This document shows positions 8,637 through 18,296 of a stretch of 64,000 bases of DNA, one piece after another. The stretch spans positions 12,952 through 76,951 of the forward strand of contig CALKIW010000040.1 in NCBI GenBank assembly GCA_937995875.1, read 5' to 3'. The notes beneath the pieces are model-generated. The model was not told the origin of the DNA and did no database searches. It was given only the letters and a program-made list of their open reading frames with translations. Origin of the DNA: an uncultured Bacteroidales bacterium. GTDB lineage: Bacteria; Bacteroidota; Bacteroidia; Bacteroidales; Bacteroidaceae. How positions within the stretch are numbered: position 1 is the first letter of the stretch; the number at the start of each line of letters is the position of its first letter. A program made the position numbers and the translations under genes.

Positions 8637-10535
8637 ATGGCAGAAGCTTTAGAGGTGAAAGAGCTTGAGGGCGTTGTTATAAGATTCTCAGGCGACTCAG
8701 GCGACGGCATGCAGTTGGCCGGTAATGTTTTCTCAACAATATCAGCAACGGTGGGTAACGACATTTCCACTTTTCCCGATTATCCCGCCGATATCCGTGC
8801 TCCGCAAGGCTCCCTCACAGGTGTTTCGGGTTATCAGGTGCACGTGGGTGAGGACAAGGTCTACACTCCCGGCGACAAATGCGACGTTTTGGTGGCGATG
8901 AATGCCGCCGCGTTGAAAACACAATACAAACACGTGAAACCACAGGGCACCATCATTATTGATACGGATGCCTTCGGGCCGGGCGACTTGAAAAGGGCCC
9001 ATTTCAGGACCGACGACTATCTGCGCGAGCTGGAAATCGACCCCGACAGGGTGGTGGCCTGCCCCATCACACACATGGTGAAAGAGTGTTTGGCGGAGGA
9101 AGACATGGACATCAAAAGCAAGCTGAAATGCCGCAACATGTTTGCCTTGGGGATGGTATGCTGGCTGTTCAACCGCGACTTGGAACTGGCAGAGAAGTTT
9201 CTGCGCGATAAATTTGCTAAAAAGCCCGCTCTCGCCGAGGCCAATATCAAAGTGGTGACGGCGGGATATGACTATGGAGCCAACACCCACGCTACAGTGC
9301 CCAACACCTACCGCATAGAGTCGAAACACAAAAAAACGGGACGCTACATGGACATCACGGGCAATAAGGCTACGGCCTACGGACTGATGGCTGCCGCAGA
9401 GCGGGCCGGACTGAAACTCTATCTGGGCTCCTACCCCATCACTCCGGCCTCTGACATTCTGCACGAGCTGGCCAAACACAAGTCGATGGGCGTGATAACG
9501 GTGCAGTGTGAAGACGAAATCAGTGCCTGTGCCAGTGCTATCGGTGCATCGTTTGCGGGTGCGCTGGGCGCCACATCGACCTCAGGGCCCGGCATCTGTC
9601 TCAAGAGCGAGGCCATGAACTTGGCCGTGATCGACGAACTGCCGTTGGTGGTGATCGACGTGCAGCGCGGCGGACCGTCTACAGGCATGCCCACCAAGAG
9701 CGAACAAACCGACCTGTTGCAAGTGCTCTACGGGCGCAACGGCGAAAGCCCCATGCCCGTCATCGCCCCCACCAGTCCCACCGACTGTTTCGATGCGGCC
9801 TATATGGCGGCCAAGATAGCACTGGAGCACCTCACGCCCGTCGTGCTGCTCACCGATGCTTTTGTCGCCAACGGCTCGGCAGCATGGAAGCTGCCGGAAA
9901 TGGACAAGTTGCCGGAGATTCATCCACACTACGCACTGCCCAACCAGAAATATAAGTACACGCCATATCAGCGCGACTCGGAGACAATGGTGCGCTATTG
10001 GGCCGTTCCCGGCACAGAGGGCTACACCCACATTCTGGGCGGACTGGAGAAAGACGGAAAGACGGGGGCCATATCCAGCGAGCCGGAGAATCACGACAAG
10101 ATGGTCCGCATGAGATACAACAAGATAGCAGCCATCAATGTGCCCGACTTGGAGATTGAGGGCGACAAAGACGATGCCGACCTGCTTATCGTGGGCTTCG
10201 GCTCCACCTACGGTCACCTGCACTCGGCCATGACAGAACTGCGCCGGAGAGGACACAAGGTGGCGTTGGCACAACTGAAATATATCAATCCGCTGCCCGA
10301 CAACACAGCCGACCTACTGACGAAATACCCCAAAGTGGTGGTGGCCGAGCAGAATCTCGGTCAGCTGGCCGCCCTGTTGCGCATACGAATCAACGATTTC
10401 TCACCTTATCAATACAATCAGGTGAAAGGTCAGCCTTTTGTCGTCAGCGAACTGGTAAGGGCTTTCGAAACGCTCCTCACCAACCCCACCGCCCGTGTCA
10501 TAGGGCGCACTTTCGAAGCCAAAATGCTGCAATAA
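8637..10535 (+). CDS. korA: 2-oxoglutarate:ferredoxin oxidoreductase, alpha (gamma-alpha fused) subunit
   Basis: 632-residue subunit of a 2-oxoacid:ferredoxin oxidoreductase that oxidatively decarboxylates 2-oxoglutarate (or a similar keto acid) to the acyl-CoA, reducing ferredoxin. The gamma domain comes first (RFSGDSGDGMQLAGNVF, about residues 15-33, to about 200). The pyrimidine-binding alpha domain follows (LGSYPITPASDILHELA; then CEDEISACASAIGASFAGA and TSTSGPGICLKSEAMN), and the C-terminal domain has VVVAEQNLGQL. The fused layout and length are standard for Bacteroidetes KorA. It is followed 31 bp later by the TPP-binding beta subunit. Substrate is inferred from family; a VorAB/IorAB-like specificity cannot be excluded. 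Confidence 0.93.
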   Translation: MAEALEVKELEGVVIRFSGDSGDGMQLAGNVFSTISATVGNDISTFPDYPADIRAPQGSLTGVSGYQVHVGEDKVYTPGDKCDVLVAMNAAALKTQYKHVKPQGTIIIDTDAFGPGDLKRAHFRTDDYLRELEIDPDRVVACPITHMVKECLAEEDMDIKSKLKCRNMFALGMVCWLFNRDLELAEKFLRDKFAKKPALAEANIKVVTAGYDYGANTHATVPNTYRIESKHKKTGRYMDITGNKATAYGLMAAAERAGLKLYLGSYPITPASDILHELAKHKSMGVITVQCEDEISACASAIGASFAGALGATSTSGPGICLKSEAMNLAVIDELPLVVIDVQRGGPSTGMPTKSEQTDLLQVLYGRNGESPMPVIAPTSPTDCFDAAYMAAKIALEHLTPVVLLTDAFVANGSAAWKLPEMDKLPEIHPHYALPNQKYKYTPYQRDSETMVRYWAVPGTEGYTHILGGLEKDGKTGAISSEPENHDKMVRMRYNKIAAINVPDLEIEGDKDDADLLIVGFGSTYGHLHSAMTELRRRGHKVALAQLKYINPLPDNTADLLTKYPKVVVAEQNLGQLAALLRIRINDFSPYQYNQVKGQPFVVSELVRAFETLLTNPTARVIGRTFEAKMLQ

Positions 10536-10566
10536 CACGTCCGCAACTTTAAAATCAAGAAAAACA

Positions 10567-11622
10567 ATGGAAGAAAATATTCAGACAACAGCCCGGGAAG
10601 CCTCAACCGAGACTGTAAAATATACGGCAAACGATTACAAGAAGGGACAGCCCAGATGGTGTCCCGGATGTGGTGACCATGCTTTCCTGAACAGTTTTCA
10701 GAAAGCTATGGCCGAAATTGGAGTCCCTCCGCATAAGACGGCGGTTATCTCCGGCATAGGCTGCTCAAGCCGACTGCCCTACTATGTCAATACCTACGCC
10801 ATGCAGACCATACACGGTCGCGCTGCCGCCATTGCCACAGGGGCCAAGATTGCAAATCCCGACCTCACGATATGGCAGGTGAGCGGCGACGGCGATGCAT
10901 TGGCCATCGGTGGCAACCACTTCATCCACGTCATGCGGCGCAACGTGAACCTGAACATGATTCTGCTGAACAACCGCATCTATGGGCTCACCAAGGGACA
11001 GTATTCGCCCACCAGTCCGCGCGGATTTGTGTCTAAATCGAGCCCCTACGGCACAGTGGAAGACCCGTTCCGACCGGCAGAACTGTGTTTCGGAGCACGT
11101 GGAAAGTTCTTTGCGCGCACCGTAGCCAGCGACCTCGCACACACCATCAGCATGCTCAAGGCTACCTATTATCATAAAGGTGCGGCCGTATGTGAGGTGT
11201 TGCAAAACTGTGTCATCTTCAACAACGGCATACACTCGTCTGTCTATTCCCAAGATGGGCGCAAGAAAAACGCCATCTATGTGGAACACGGCAAGCCGTT
11301 GGTGTTTGGTGAGCATGGAGAATTCGGACTTGTGCAGCAGGGATTCGGCCTGAAAGTGGTGGAGATTGGCAAAGACGGCTACACCATCGACGACGTGCTT
11401 ATCCACGATGCCCACTGCGAGGACGACACCCTACAGTTGAAACTTGCCATGATGGACAATGAACACGGATTCCCAGTTGCACTCGGCGTCATACGCGATG
11501 TGGAAGGCCCCTGCTATGACGAGGCGGTGAATCAACAAATAGAAGATGTGAAAAAACAGAAGACATACCACACCTTTGAAGAATTGTTGGAAACAAATGA
11601 TATATGGGAAGTTAAGGAATAA
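10567..11622 (+). CDS. korB: 2-oxoglutarate:ferredoxin oxidoreductase, beta subunit
   Basis: 351-residue thiamine-diphosphate-binding subunit paired with korA. The CPGCG motif is at residues 32-36. The TPP/Mg motif starts at WQVSGDGDALAIGGNHF and runs to the NNRIYGLTKGQYSPTS segment. Conserved cysteines for the 4Fe-4S cluster are present. Length is normal for KorB. It is in one operon with korA (31-bp gap). Downstream come a 22-bp repeat array and a strong bidirectional hairpin shared with the convergent upp gene. Confidence 0.93.
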   Translation: MEENIQTTAREASTETVKYTANDYKKGQPRWCPGCGDHAFLNSFQKAMAEIGVPPHKTAVISGIGCSSRLPYYVNTYAMQTIHGRAAAIATGAKIANPDLTIWQVSGDGDALAIGGNHFIHVMRRNVNLNMILLNNRIYGLTKGQYSPTSPRGFVSKSSPYGTVEDPFRPAELCFGARGKFFARTVASDLAHTISMLKATYYHKGAAVCEVLQNCVIFNNGIHSSVYSQDGRKKNAIYVEHGKPLVFGEHGEFGLVQQGFGLKVVEIGKDGYTIDDVLIHDAHCEDDTLQLKLAMMDNEHGFPVALGVIRDVEGPCYDEAVNQQIEDVKKQKTYHTFEELLETNDIWEVKE

Positions 11623-11670
11623 CGCCGATGGCGACAGATGCTTCATAACCTGAACGCAACCCTATCGAAT

Positions 11671-11846
11671 CCTAAAAACAAGCCTATCATAGCCTAAAAA
11701 TAAGCCTATCGGAGCCTAAAAATAAGCCTATCAGAACCTAACAAAAAGCTTATCATAGCCTAAAAATAAGCCTATCATGGCCTAAAAATAAGCCTATCAT
11801 GGCCTAAAAATGAACCTCTGGGAGCCTAAAAACAGGCTCATCACAG
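11671..11846. repeat. 22-bp tandem repeat array 2
   Basis: Eight units with exactly 22-bp spacing start at 11671, 11693, 11715, 11737, 11759, 11781, 11803 and 11825. Each starts CCTAAAAA or CCTAACAA and most continue with AAGCCTATC, then a variable four-base end. Partial units flank both sides (CCCTATCGAAT before, CACTCTAAAGG after). It sits just downstream of korB and before its terminator. The CCTAA phase matches the core units of the dispersed element. Confidence 0.95.
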
Positions 11847-11864
11847 CACTCTAAAGGCAACTCT

Positions 11865-11914
11865 ATATGAAAATCAACATCCTTCCGACTGCGGAAGGAT
11901 GTTGATTTTCATAT
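11865..11914. terminator. Bidirectional terminator, 22-bp perfect stem
   Basis: Perfect inverted repeat of 22 bp per arm (ATATGAAAATCAACATCC and its complement, continuing two bases each side of the loop) with a 6-nt loop GACTGC, between convergent korB and upp. Confidence 0.9.
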
Positions 11915-11954
11915 TTATCACGTTGCGCATACTACCGTGCGATGGTGTATTCTC

Positions 11955-12614
11955 TTAGATTTTACTACCGTAGCACAGATCGCCGGCATCGCCGAAACCC
12001 GGTACGATATATTTGTTCTCATTCATTCCGGGGTCTATTGCAGCACACCATATTGTGGTTTTGTCATCAGGAAAAGTTTTCTTGATATGGTCTATTCCCT
12101 CCGGATTGGCAATGACGCAACACACATGAATGTTTTTAGGCATTCCCTTCGTGAGCAAAGCTTTATAGCCCAACTCCATGCTGCCACCCGTTGCAAGCAT
12201 CGGATCGGCTATGATAAGCGTCTTTCCGTCCAGTTTCGGAGTAGCGAGATACTCTACGTGCACACCAACTTCATGATGCTCCTCGTCACGATACTCCCGA
12301 TAGGCCGACACGAAGGCGTTGCCGGCATGGTCGAATACATTGAGAAAACCCTGATGAAACGGAAGTCCCGCACGAAAAATCGTTGCCAAAACTATCTTGT
12401 CTGACGGCACATTAACAGTCGAAACCCCTAACGGTGTAGCCACCTCCTTGGACTCATAGCTCAACTTCTTGGACACCTCAAAGGCTTCAAACTCGCCGAT
12501 ACGCATAATGTTGTTACGAAACAGGAGGCGATTTTTCTGATACTCGGCATCCCGCATCTCTGCCATGTATTGCCCAATGATACTGTTACGATCTGACAGA
12601 TTGATTATTTCCAT
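11955..12614 (-). CDS. upp: Uracil phosphoribosyltransferase
   Basis: 219-residue pyrimidine-salvage enzyme converting uracil and PRPP to UMP in the cytoplasm. The PRPP-binding loop is visible as TLIIADPMLATGGSMELGY. The uracil-binding C-terminus reads YIVPGFGDAGDLCYGSK, diagnostic for Upp. The N-terminus is slightly longer than the E. coli enzyme, as usual in Bacteroidetes. It has its own promoter at 12680-12711 and faces korB across the hairpin at 11865-11914. Confidence 0.95.
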   Translation of the reverse strand: MEIINLSDRNSIIGQYMAEMRDAEYQKNRLLFRNNIMRIGEFEAFEVSKKLSYESKEVATPLGVSTVNVPSDKIVLATIFRAGLPFHQGFLNVFDHAGNAFVSAYREYRDEEHHEVGVHVEYLATPKLDGKTLIIADPMLATGGSMELGYKALLTKGMPKNIHVCCVIANPEGIDHIKKTFPDDKTTIWCAAIDPGMNENKYIVPGFGDAGDLCYGSKI

Positions 12615-12679
12615 AGCTTTTTAGCTTTATCTTTTGTAGGTAAAGGGCATAAAAAACAGTCCCCTTTAAAATTCGGGGA

Positions 12680-12711
12680 CAAAGTTAGCAAAAGAGTTTT
12701 ACTTTTGCAAA
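12680..12711 (-). promoter_or_regulatory. Promoter of upp
   Basis: On the minus strand TTTG (12708-12711), 20 nt, TAACTTTG (12680-12687). A GTCCCC/GGGGAC hairpin (12659-12680) lies at the expected start of the transcript. The leader is about 60 nt. Confidence 0.75.
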
Positions 12712-12800
12712 GTCTAAATTACAAATATGTTTCGACCCAATTTCTTTTCAACTTCTTTAACCTAAAAAGGAAAGAGTTGATACAAAATTCGCACTTAAAG

Positions 12801-12832
12801 ATTGTGTAGGTACGTACTTTTTGCTAACTTTG
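12801..12832 (+). promoter_or_regulatory. Promoter of pckA
   Basis: ATTG, 20 nt, TAACTTTG (12825-12832), about 50 nt before the pckA start codon. Confidence 0.7.
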
Positions 12833-12886
12833 CACCTAAGTAAATAGGATATTAATCACTTTCACAACTTAAATACATTTAACGAA

Positions 12887-14500
12887 ATGGCAAAGTTTGA
12901 CAAATCCGTATTGGAAAAATACGGCATTACAGGTACTACAGAAGTAGTTTACAATCCCTCCTATGAGGTACTGTTTGAAGAAGAGACAAAAGAAGGCCTC
13001 GAAGGCTTCGAAGTTGGTCAGGAAACAGAACTTGGCGCAGTAAACGTAAAGACAGGCGTTTACACCGGTCGCTCTCCTAAGGATAAGTTCATCGTTGACG
13101 ATGAGAATTCTCACGACACCGTATGGTGGACATCAGACGAATATCCAAACGACAACAAGAAAGCTTCCAAAGAGGCTTGGGCTGCCGTAAACGAACTGGC
13201 TAAGAAAGAGCTTTCCAACAAGCGCCTTTTTGTTGTTGACGGCTTCTGCGGTGCCAACAAAGACACCCGCATGAAGATTCGCTTCATCGTGGAAGTAGCA
13301 TGGCAGGCTCACTTCGTTACCAACATGTTCATCAAGCCTATCAACCAGGAAGAACTCGATCAGGAGCCGGACTTCATCGTTTACAATGCCTCTAAGGCTA
13401 AGGTTAAGAACTACAAGGAACTCGGTTTGAACTCAGAGACCGCTGTAGTGTTCAACGTAACAACCAAGGAGCAGGTAATCATCAACACATGGTATGGTGG
13501 TGAGATGAAGAAGGGTATGTTCTCCATGATGAACTACTACTTGCCATTGAAGGGTATTGCTTCCATGCACTGCTCTGCCAACACCGACCTTAACGGTGAG
13601 AACACCGCTATCTTCTTCGGTCTCTCCGGTACAGGTAAAACCACCTTGTCTACCGACCCGAAGCGTCTCCTCATTGGTGACGACGAGCACGGATGGGACG
13701 ATAAGGGTGTGTTCAACTTCGAAGGTGGCTGCTATGCAAAGGTTATCAACCTCGACAAGGAGTCTGAGCCCGACATCTACAACGCTATCAAGCGCAACGC
13801 TCTTCTTGAGAACGTTACCGTAGATGCTAACGGTAAGATCGACTTCACCGATAACAGCACCACAGAGAACACTCGCGTTTCTTATCCTATCAACCACATT
13901 AAGAACATCGTTAAGCCTATCTCAGCCGGTCCCGCTGCAAAGCAGGTTATCTTCCTGAGCGCTGACGCATTCGGTGTATTGCCTCCCGTATCTATCCTGA
14001 ACTCAGAGCAGACCAAGTATTACTTCCTCTCTGGCTTCACCGCAAAGTTGGCAGGTACAGAGCTTGGCATCACAGAGCCTACTCCTACTTTCTCTGCTTG
14101 CTTCGGTCAGGCATTCCTCGAATTGCATCCTACAAAGTATGCTGAGGAGCTTGTTAAGAAGATGGAGAAGAACGGTGCTAAGGCATACTTGGTGAACACA
14201 GGTTGGAACGGTACCGGCAAGCGTATCTCTATCAAGGATACACGTGGTATCATCGACGCCATCCTCAATCACTCTATTGATTCAGCTCCTACCAAGACTA
14301 TTCCTTTCTTCAACTTCGTAGTTCCTACAAAGCTGGAAGGTGTAGACACCAACATTCTCGATCCACGCGACACATACGCTGACGCTTCACAGTGGGAAGA
14401 GAAAGCTAAGGACTTGGCCGGACGCTTCATCAAGAACTTCAAGAAGTACGAAGGAAACGAAGCCGGCAAGGCTCTCGTTGCTGCTGGTCCCCAGCTGTAA
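12887..14500 (+). CDS. pckA: Phosphoenolpyruvate carboxykinase (ATP)
   Basis: 537-residue ATP-type PEP carboxykinase interconverting oxaloacetate + ATP and PEP + CO2 + ADP. In succinate-producing Bacteroidetes it usually works in the CO2-fixing direction (family knowledge). The kinase-1a loop GLSGTGKTT is at residues 245-253. [12 protein letters not shown] (substrate arginine loop) and MHCSAN upstream of the loop are as expected, as is the C-terminal [17 protein letters not shown]. Full length. Codon use differs from its neighbours (many GGT, GTT, AAG, TCT, few rare codons), as in very highly expressed genes. It has its own promoter at 12801 and a terminator at 14601. Confidence 0.97.
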   Translation: MAKFDKSVLEKYGITGTTEVVYNPSYEVLFEEETKEGLEGFEVGQETELGAVNVKTGVYTGRSPKDKFIVDDENSHDTVWWTSDEYPNDNKKASKEAWAAVNELAKKELSNKRLFVVDGFCGANKDTRMKIRFIVEVAWQAHFVTNMFIKPINQEELDQEPDFIVYNASKAKVKNYKELGLNSETAVVFNVTTKEQVIINTWYGGEMKKGMFSMMNYYLPLKGIASMHCSANTDLNGENTAIFFGLSGTGKTTLSTDPKRLLIGDDEHGWDDKGVFNFEGGCYAKVINLDKESEPDIYNAIKRNALLENVTVDANGKIDFTDNSTTENTRVSYPINHIKNIVKPISAGPAAKQVIFLSADAFGVLPPVSILNSEQTKYYFLSGFTAKLAGTELGITEPTPTFSACFGQAFLELHPTKYAEELVKKMEKNGAKAYLVNTGWNGTGKRISIKDTRGIIDAILNHSIDSAPTKTIPFFNFVVPTKLEGVDTNILDPRDTYADASQWEEKAKDLAGRFIKNFKKYEGNEAGKALVAAGPQL

Positions 14501-14600
14501 TCTCGTTTTGTGTTCTTCTCTTGGAAAAGGAGGTTTGGAAGAAGCATTCTCCTATTCTTTCTGTCCAAGCGTTAGAATCTAAACACACGATAAACATCAT

Positions 14601-14634
14601 AGGCTTGTCTCTATTTGGAGGCAAGCCTTTTTTG
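14601..14634 (+). terminator. pckA terminator
   Basis: AGGCTTG and CAAGCCT arms with a short loop extended by CTC/GAG, followed by TTTTTT. About 100 nt after the pckA stop. Confidence 0.8.
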
Positions 14635-14728
14635 TTTATAGATGGATAAGGCAGTCGGAAAGCCCTTGCAAGCTCATGCCTGAACACTGTTTATTAAAAT
14701 TCAACACGTAAGCCTCTAAAGAGCGAAA

Positions 14729-14838
14729 TAGGACTGACCGAATATCAGAGCATGATTAACAGAAGATCGATAAGCAATCAACATGACAACAACACATGAC
14801 TGACAAGACAACGACACATGATTATCAAGCAACGGAGA
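14729..14838. repeat. Weak 22-bp periodic array (array 7)
   Basis: CATGA occurs at 14751, 14795 and 14817 (distances 44 and 22). The intervening units at 14729 and 14773 keep the 22-bp phase but have diverged. The clearest pair shares ACATGA...CAAG..AACG. It lies downstream of pckA and its terminator. Less certain than arrays 1-5. Confidence 0.45.
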
Positions 14839-15014
14839 AGATTGACTAAAGTCGTAAAGGGTTGCTATTGTGGCTGTTTAAAGTAGTTAAAAGCGCAAAG
14901 CCAGCATATTACAGGTAAAACGGCCGAAACTCCCACTCTCACTGTACTCGCGACAGTCTGAACATTGATTTAAATCAAAAAGAACTATTAAAACCGTTAA
15001 AACTTGCAATATTA

Positions 15015-15046
15015 TTTGGTGTGTTCGAGCACAATACCTATCTTTG
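15015..15046 (+). promoter_or_regulatory. Consensus promoter of the non-coding RNA
   Basis: TTTG (15015-15018), exactly 20 nt, TATCTTTG (15039-15046). No open reading frame of any length follows in 15050-15270, so it drives an RNA gene. Confidence 0.8.
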
Positions 15047-15050
15047 CAAT

Positions 15051-15268
15051 GTCTTCGTGAGAAGATTCACATAAAGTTTCATTAGGTTAGTAGTTTGATA
15101 GATTTTTTAAGGTAAAGATTAGGATTATGTTATTAGATTTTGAATCAGTCGTGATGTCTGTATGAAGTCATTTTGATGACTATTCTTAGTATTATTGCTT
15201 TGGTAATACAGACATCCGTTAACATTATTCTTACCAAAAAGCAGTGTGAGTGATCATACTGCTTTTTT
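15051..15268 (+). ncRNA. Structured non-coding RNA, about 220 nt (6S-like candidate)
   Basis: A transcription unit with a full promoter and intrinsic terminator but no coding frame. It can fold into one long rod. The outer stem is GGTAA (15111-15115) with TTACC (15231-15235) and ATGTTA (15127-15132) with TAACAT (15220-15225). A perfect 11-bp stem pairs GATGTCTGTAT (15153-15163) with ATACAGACATC (15206-15216). Two apical hairpins (AGTCAT/ATGACT and TATTA/TAATA) cap it, and an asymmetric bulge of about 20 nt sits on the 5' side between the stems. The terminator hairpin GCAGTGTGA/TCATACTGC with six T follows. Length and rod shape resemble 6S RNA, which binds RNA polymerase, and the Bacteroidales-1 type of Bacteroidetes RNA; the identity is inference, the RNA gene itself is well supported. 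Confidence 0.75.
15241..15268 (+). terminator. Terminator of the non-coding RNA
   Basis: Nine-pair stem (one G-T pair) GCAGTGTGA/TCATACTGC, loop GTGA, then TTTTTT. Confidence 0.85.
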
Positions 15269-15490
15269 GTTTTTATACGACCATCCCAAAATCACGGGGC
15301 ACGAGAACTGGTGTCCGAATATTTAAACAAAACCCAACACTCTGACTGCCAATCTGCTATCCACGCCGAGCACTCTCCCTTCCCGCTGAATACAGAGTTT
15401 ACAATCCGGCAATGGAATAAAAAAGTCCCTCTTAAACTTATGATCTACCTTACAGGCTTGATCACGCTCTCATCAAAGTCTTTTGAAATA

Positions 15491-15880
15491 TAAAAATAAA
15501 TTACCACTTTTCCATCATTATTTTCGAAGCATCCAGCGCGAAAAGGGCTATGTTTCCACCCGCATTATTCATTTTCACAACGTAAAAGCAGGCTCGTTTG
15601 TAGGTTTTGTACTCCGCCATGCCATGGCGGAGCCCTGACCGCGATGCGACTAAAGCCTAACCGCATTGCGACTAAGGCTCATCGGTACTGCGGTTAGGCC
15701 CTTCTCGCACTGCCATTCCATATCTAACCGCGAATGGCTGAATAAGGCACGTAAAAAGACATTTGCAGAAACCGTTGATTATCAATAAACTACGAATTTC
15801 GCAAATTTTACGAATTTCAGAGCGGGAGTAAAATTATTTTGAAATAAGCGAAAACTAAAGGGGTGTTTGTAAAGAAAAAT
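15491..15880 (+). repeat. Dispersed 22-bp-core element, copy B
   Basis: 390 bp matching copies A, C, D and E. Left module from TAAAAATAAATTACCA; hairpin CTCCGCCAT/ATGGCGGAG near 15614-15632; three 22-bp units at 15634, 15656 and 15678, the first two sharing ACCGC and TGCGACTAA, the third CTCATCGGTACTGCGG; right module with CTACGAATTTCGCAAATTTT and GGGGTGTTTGTAAAG. It lies between the ncRNA and the DUF6242 lipoprotein gene. The short frames across it are not coding. From 15881 to 16072 nothing further is recognised. Confidence 0.9.
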
Positions 15881-16072
15881 AGGGATAAATAAAACATTCT
15901 AAACAGTGACTGATCGGCCAAAATAACAGCTCCTGACAGTGCCCAACACAGAGAAGAACACAAGCTGCGAATTATGACATTGCAATATCTAAACAAACTT
16001 AAAAAACGATATGTAAATCAATATTTTGCATAATAAACAATTAAAATCCATCATAAATTGAATTATTCTAAG

Positions 16073-16080
16073 TAAATTTG
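16073..16080 (+). promoter_or_regulatory. -7 box before DUF6242 gene
   Basis: TAAATTTG, 26 nt before the ATG at 16107. No clear -33 partner. Confidence 0.45.
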
Positions 16081-16106
16081 CAGCTAAATTCATTAAAAAG
16101 CGCGCA

Positions 16107-17474
16107 ATGATTAAGAAGCTATTGTCATTTGTCATCATGGTTTCTGCCGTGTGTCTACTATCTTCTTGCTTGAAAGATAACGACGACGAGGTGACATACC
16201 ATGAGGATACCGCAGTGACGGCGTTCAAACTCGCCACCCTGAAAAGACAACTCACCACCACCGCTAAGGACGGCGTTACCGACAGTTCGTACACCGTCGC
16301 CTTCAATGCCGGCGAATATGCGTTCTATATCGACCAAAATCTCAAACTGATATACAATCCGGACTCCCTGCCCTGCGGCACGGACGCATCGAAAGCCATA
16401 GCCTCCATCACATCGAAGAATGGCGGCGTTATCGTGTTGAACTATAAAAACAAAACGGGAAGCGACAGTCTGGTTTATTATAAGCAGAAAGATTCTCTCG
16501 ACTTCTCCATGCCCACGCACCTCCGTGTCTACAACATGAAAAACACTGCTTACCGCGAATACACGGTAAAGGTGAACATTCATCAACAGATGGGAGACGA
16601 AATGCCTTGGAACGGCAGCAGCCAAGACGCGCTGTCGGCAGTGGGCATGCGGAAAATCGTTGAAAACAACGGAAAGATGTTCCTCTTCGGCACAAGCAAC
16701 GGACAGACCATTGGTTTCGGGCAGAACAATGACTCTTTTGTACAGCTCAACGGCCAATTCTCAGCCGACGCATACCAAAACGTGGTGGCCATGAAGGGAT
16801 TTCTCTATCTGGCAGACAATGGCAACATCCTGCGTTCTGCCGATGGCAACACATGGAACATCGTTGGACCGACCAATGGCATAACCCGACTGATCGGGGC
16901 AAGCGACAGCAAAATCTATGCGCTGACAGCTGCAGGCATCGTCTCGTCGGCCGACAATGGCGCTACATGGGTGGCCAACGATTTAGACGACGACAAGGCC
17001 AACCTGCCTACGGAAAACATCAACTTCGTATGTATTCCCTCGCAGGCCAACAGCCAAACCAACAGTCTGATACTCGTGGGAACGCATAACGGCAAAACCG
17101 TGATATGGCGAAAAGTGGAGGAAAACGACGCCAACGCCCAGAATCAGCCATGGGCCTTCTATCCCCAAGACAGCTACAACAAGCACACGCTCCCCACATT
17201 GCAAAACCTACAGGTCATTGCATACGACAACGCCCTGCTGGCATTGGGCACAGGCTGCAAGGCTTTCTACGTGAGCAAAGACGAAGGGCTGACATGGCTC
17301 GAAAGCAAAACCTACACTCTGCCCGACAATTTCACCGCAGCCGGAAAGCCCTTTGCGATGAGCCGCAATGACAAAAACATGATATACATCTCTCTATCCG
17401 ACGACACAAAGGTGTGGACCGGGCGTATCGCCAGACTGGGATGGAAAGACGTACAAAAGAAATTCACCGAATAA
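16107..17474 (+). CDS. DUF6242 lipoprotein with BNR-like repeats
   Basis: 455-residue predicted outer-membrane or surface lipoprotein of the Bacteroidales DUF6242 family, function unknown. It has a signal peptide and lipobox (MVSAVCLLSSC, lipidated cysteine near residue 21) followed by LKDNDDE, an acidic stretch typical of surface-exported Bacteroidetes lipoproteins. The second half looks like a beta-propeller with BNR/Asp-box-like repeats: LRSADGNTWN, VSSADNGATW and VSKDEGLTW. It ends 2 nt before the DUF6089 gene, so both lead the envelope-biogenesis run through uppS-bamA-skp. A structural or glycan-related envelope role is plausible but not shown. Confidence 0.85.
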   Translation: MIKKLLSFVIMVSAVCLLSSCLKDNDDEVTYHEDTAVTAFKLATLKRQLTTTAKDGVTDSSYTVAFNAGEYAFYIDQNLKLIYNPDSLPCGTDASKAIASITSKNGGVIVLNYKNKTGSDSLVYYKQKDSLDFSMPTHLRVYNMKNTAYREYTVKVNIHQQMGDEMPWNGSSQDALSAVGMRKIVENNGKMFLFGTSNGQTIGFGQNNDSFVQLNGQFSADAYQNVVAMKGFLYLADNGNILRSADGNTWNIVGPTNGITRLIGASDSKIYALTAAGIVSSADNGATWVANDLDDDKANLPTENINFVCIPSQANSQTNSLILVGTHNGKTVIWRKVEENDANAQNQPWAFYPQDSYNKHTLPTLQNLQVIAYDNALLALGTGCKAFYVSKDEGLTWLESKTYTLPDNFTAAGKPFAMSRNDKNMIYISLSDDTKVWTGRIARLGWKDVQKKFTE

Positions 17475-17476
17475 CC

Positions 17477-18154
17477 ATGAGGCATCTGCTCATCTTCATC
17501 ATGATGTTGGGATCTGTCACTCAGCTGAGCGCACAGAGCGACCCGGAATATCGCATGGAGATTGGAGTGGGTGCAGGACTCAACGGATACATCGGCGATT
17601 TCAACGGAAACCTCACCAAAGACCTGCAACCGATGGCTACGGTCTTGGCACGATATGTTTTCAATCCCTATATGGGACTGCGCATGAACGTGAGCTACGG
17701 CACCTTGAAAGGCTCGTCGGCAGATGTAGAAACATTCTATCCCGATTATGCCGAAACGCCCTACACGTTCAAGAACACGCTCTACGACGCGTGTCTGACC
17801 TATGAATACAACTTCCGACCATACGGAACAGGGAGAGACTACCGAGGTGCCAAACGCTTCACCCCCTTTGTCTTCGCAGGCATCGGTGGCACATACGCCG
17901 ACTGCGGCGATAAGGATAAGTTCACATTCAACGTGCCCTTGGGGCTTGGGGTGAAATACAAGATGGGTGAGCGCACGAATCTCGGACTGGAATGGGCCAT
18001 ACACTTCTCACAGAGCGACGAGCTCGACGGTGTGAAAGACCCTTACTACGTGAAAAGCAGCGGACTGTTCAAGAACACCGACTGCTACACTGCACTCCAG
18101 CTCACGTTCACCTATAGCTTTATGGCAAAGTGCAAGACGTGTAACAAGGAGTGA
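17477..18154 (+). CDS. DUF6089 family outer-membrane protein
   Basis: 225-residue beta-barrel-like protein. A signal peptide (MRHLLIFIMMLGSVTQLSAQ) is followed by alternating strands with many aromatic and glycine residues (GVGAGLNGYIGDFNGNL; FVFAGIGGTYADCG; GLGVKYKMGERTNLGLEW), and it ends in a cysteine-containing KCKTCNKE tail. DUF6089 is related to the PorG-like small outer-membrane barrels of Bacteroidetes. I use ATG 17477, which gives a clean signal peptide and a 2-nt gap after the lipoprotein gene; the longer frame from 17414 overlaps it. Its place before uppS and bamA is conserved in Bacteroidales, suggesting envelope assembly. Confidence 0.85.
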   Translation: MRHLLIFIMMLGSVTQLSAQSDPEYRMEIGVGAGLNGYIGDFNGNLTKDLQPMATVLARYVFNPYMGLRMNVSYGTLKGSSADVETFYPDYAETPYTFKNTLYDACLTYEYNFRPYGTGRDYRGAKRFTPFVFAGIGGTYADCGDKDKFTFNVPLGLGVKYKMGERTNLGLEWAIHFSQSDELDGVKDPYYVKSSGLFKNTDCYTALQLTFTYSFMAKCKTCNKE

Positions 18155-18296
18155 CGCGAAAGGCTGGCAGCGACGGCCGATGCTTAAAATCCGCCGGCAT
18201 GCCCAAGCATTTTAAATTCCCCATAACCGACCGGCAAAACCATCTGAAAGGTCAAAGGTCACTGTATAAAGAAACGCTGCTCAAAGCAAGAGAAAT

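Noticed and set aside
15311..15493. 60-residue open frame after the ncRNA
   Set aside because: No recognised domain, no promoter after the ncRNA terminator, and it runs into element B.
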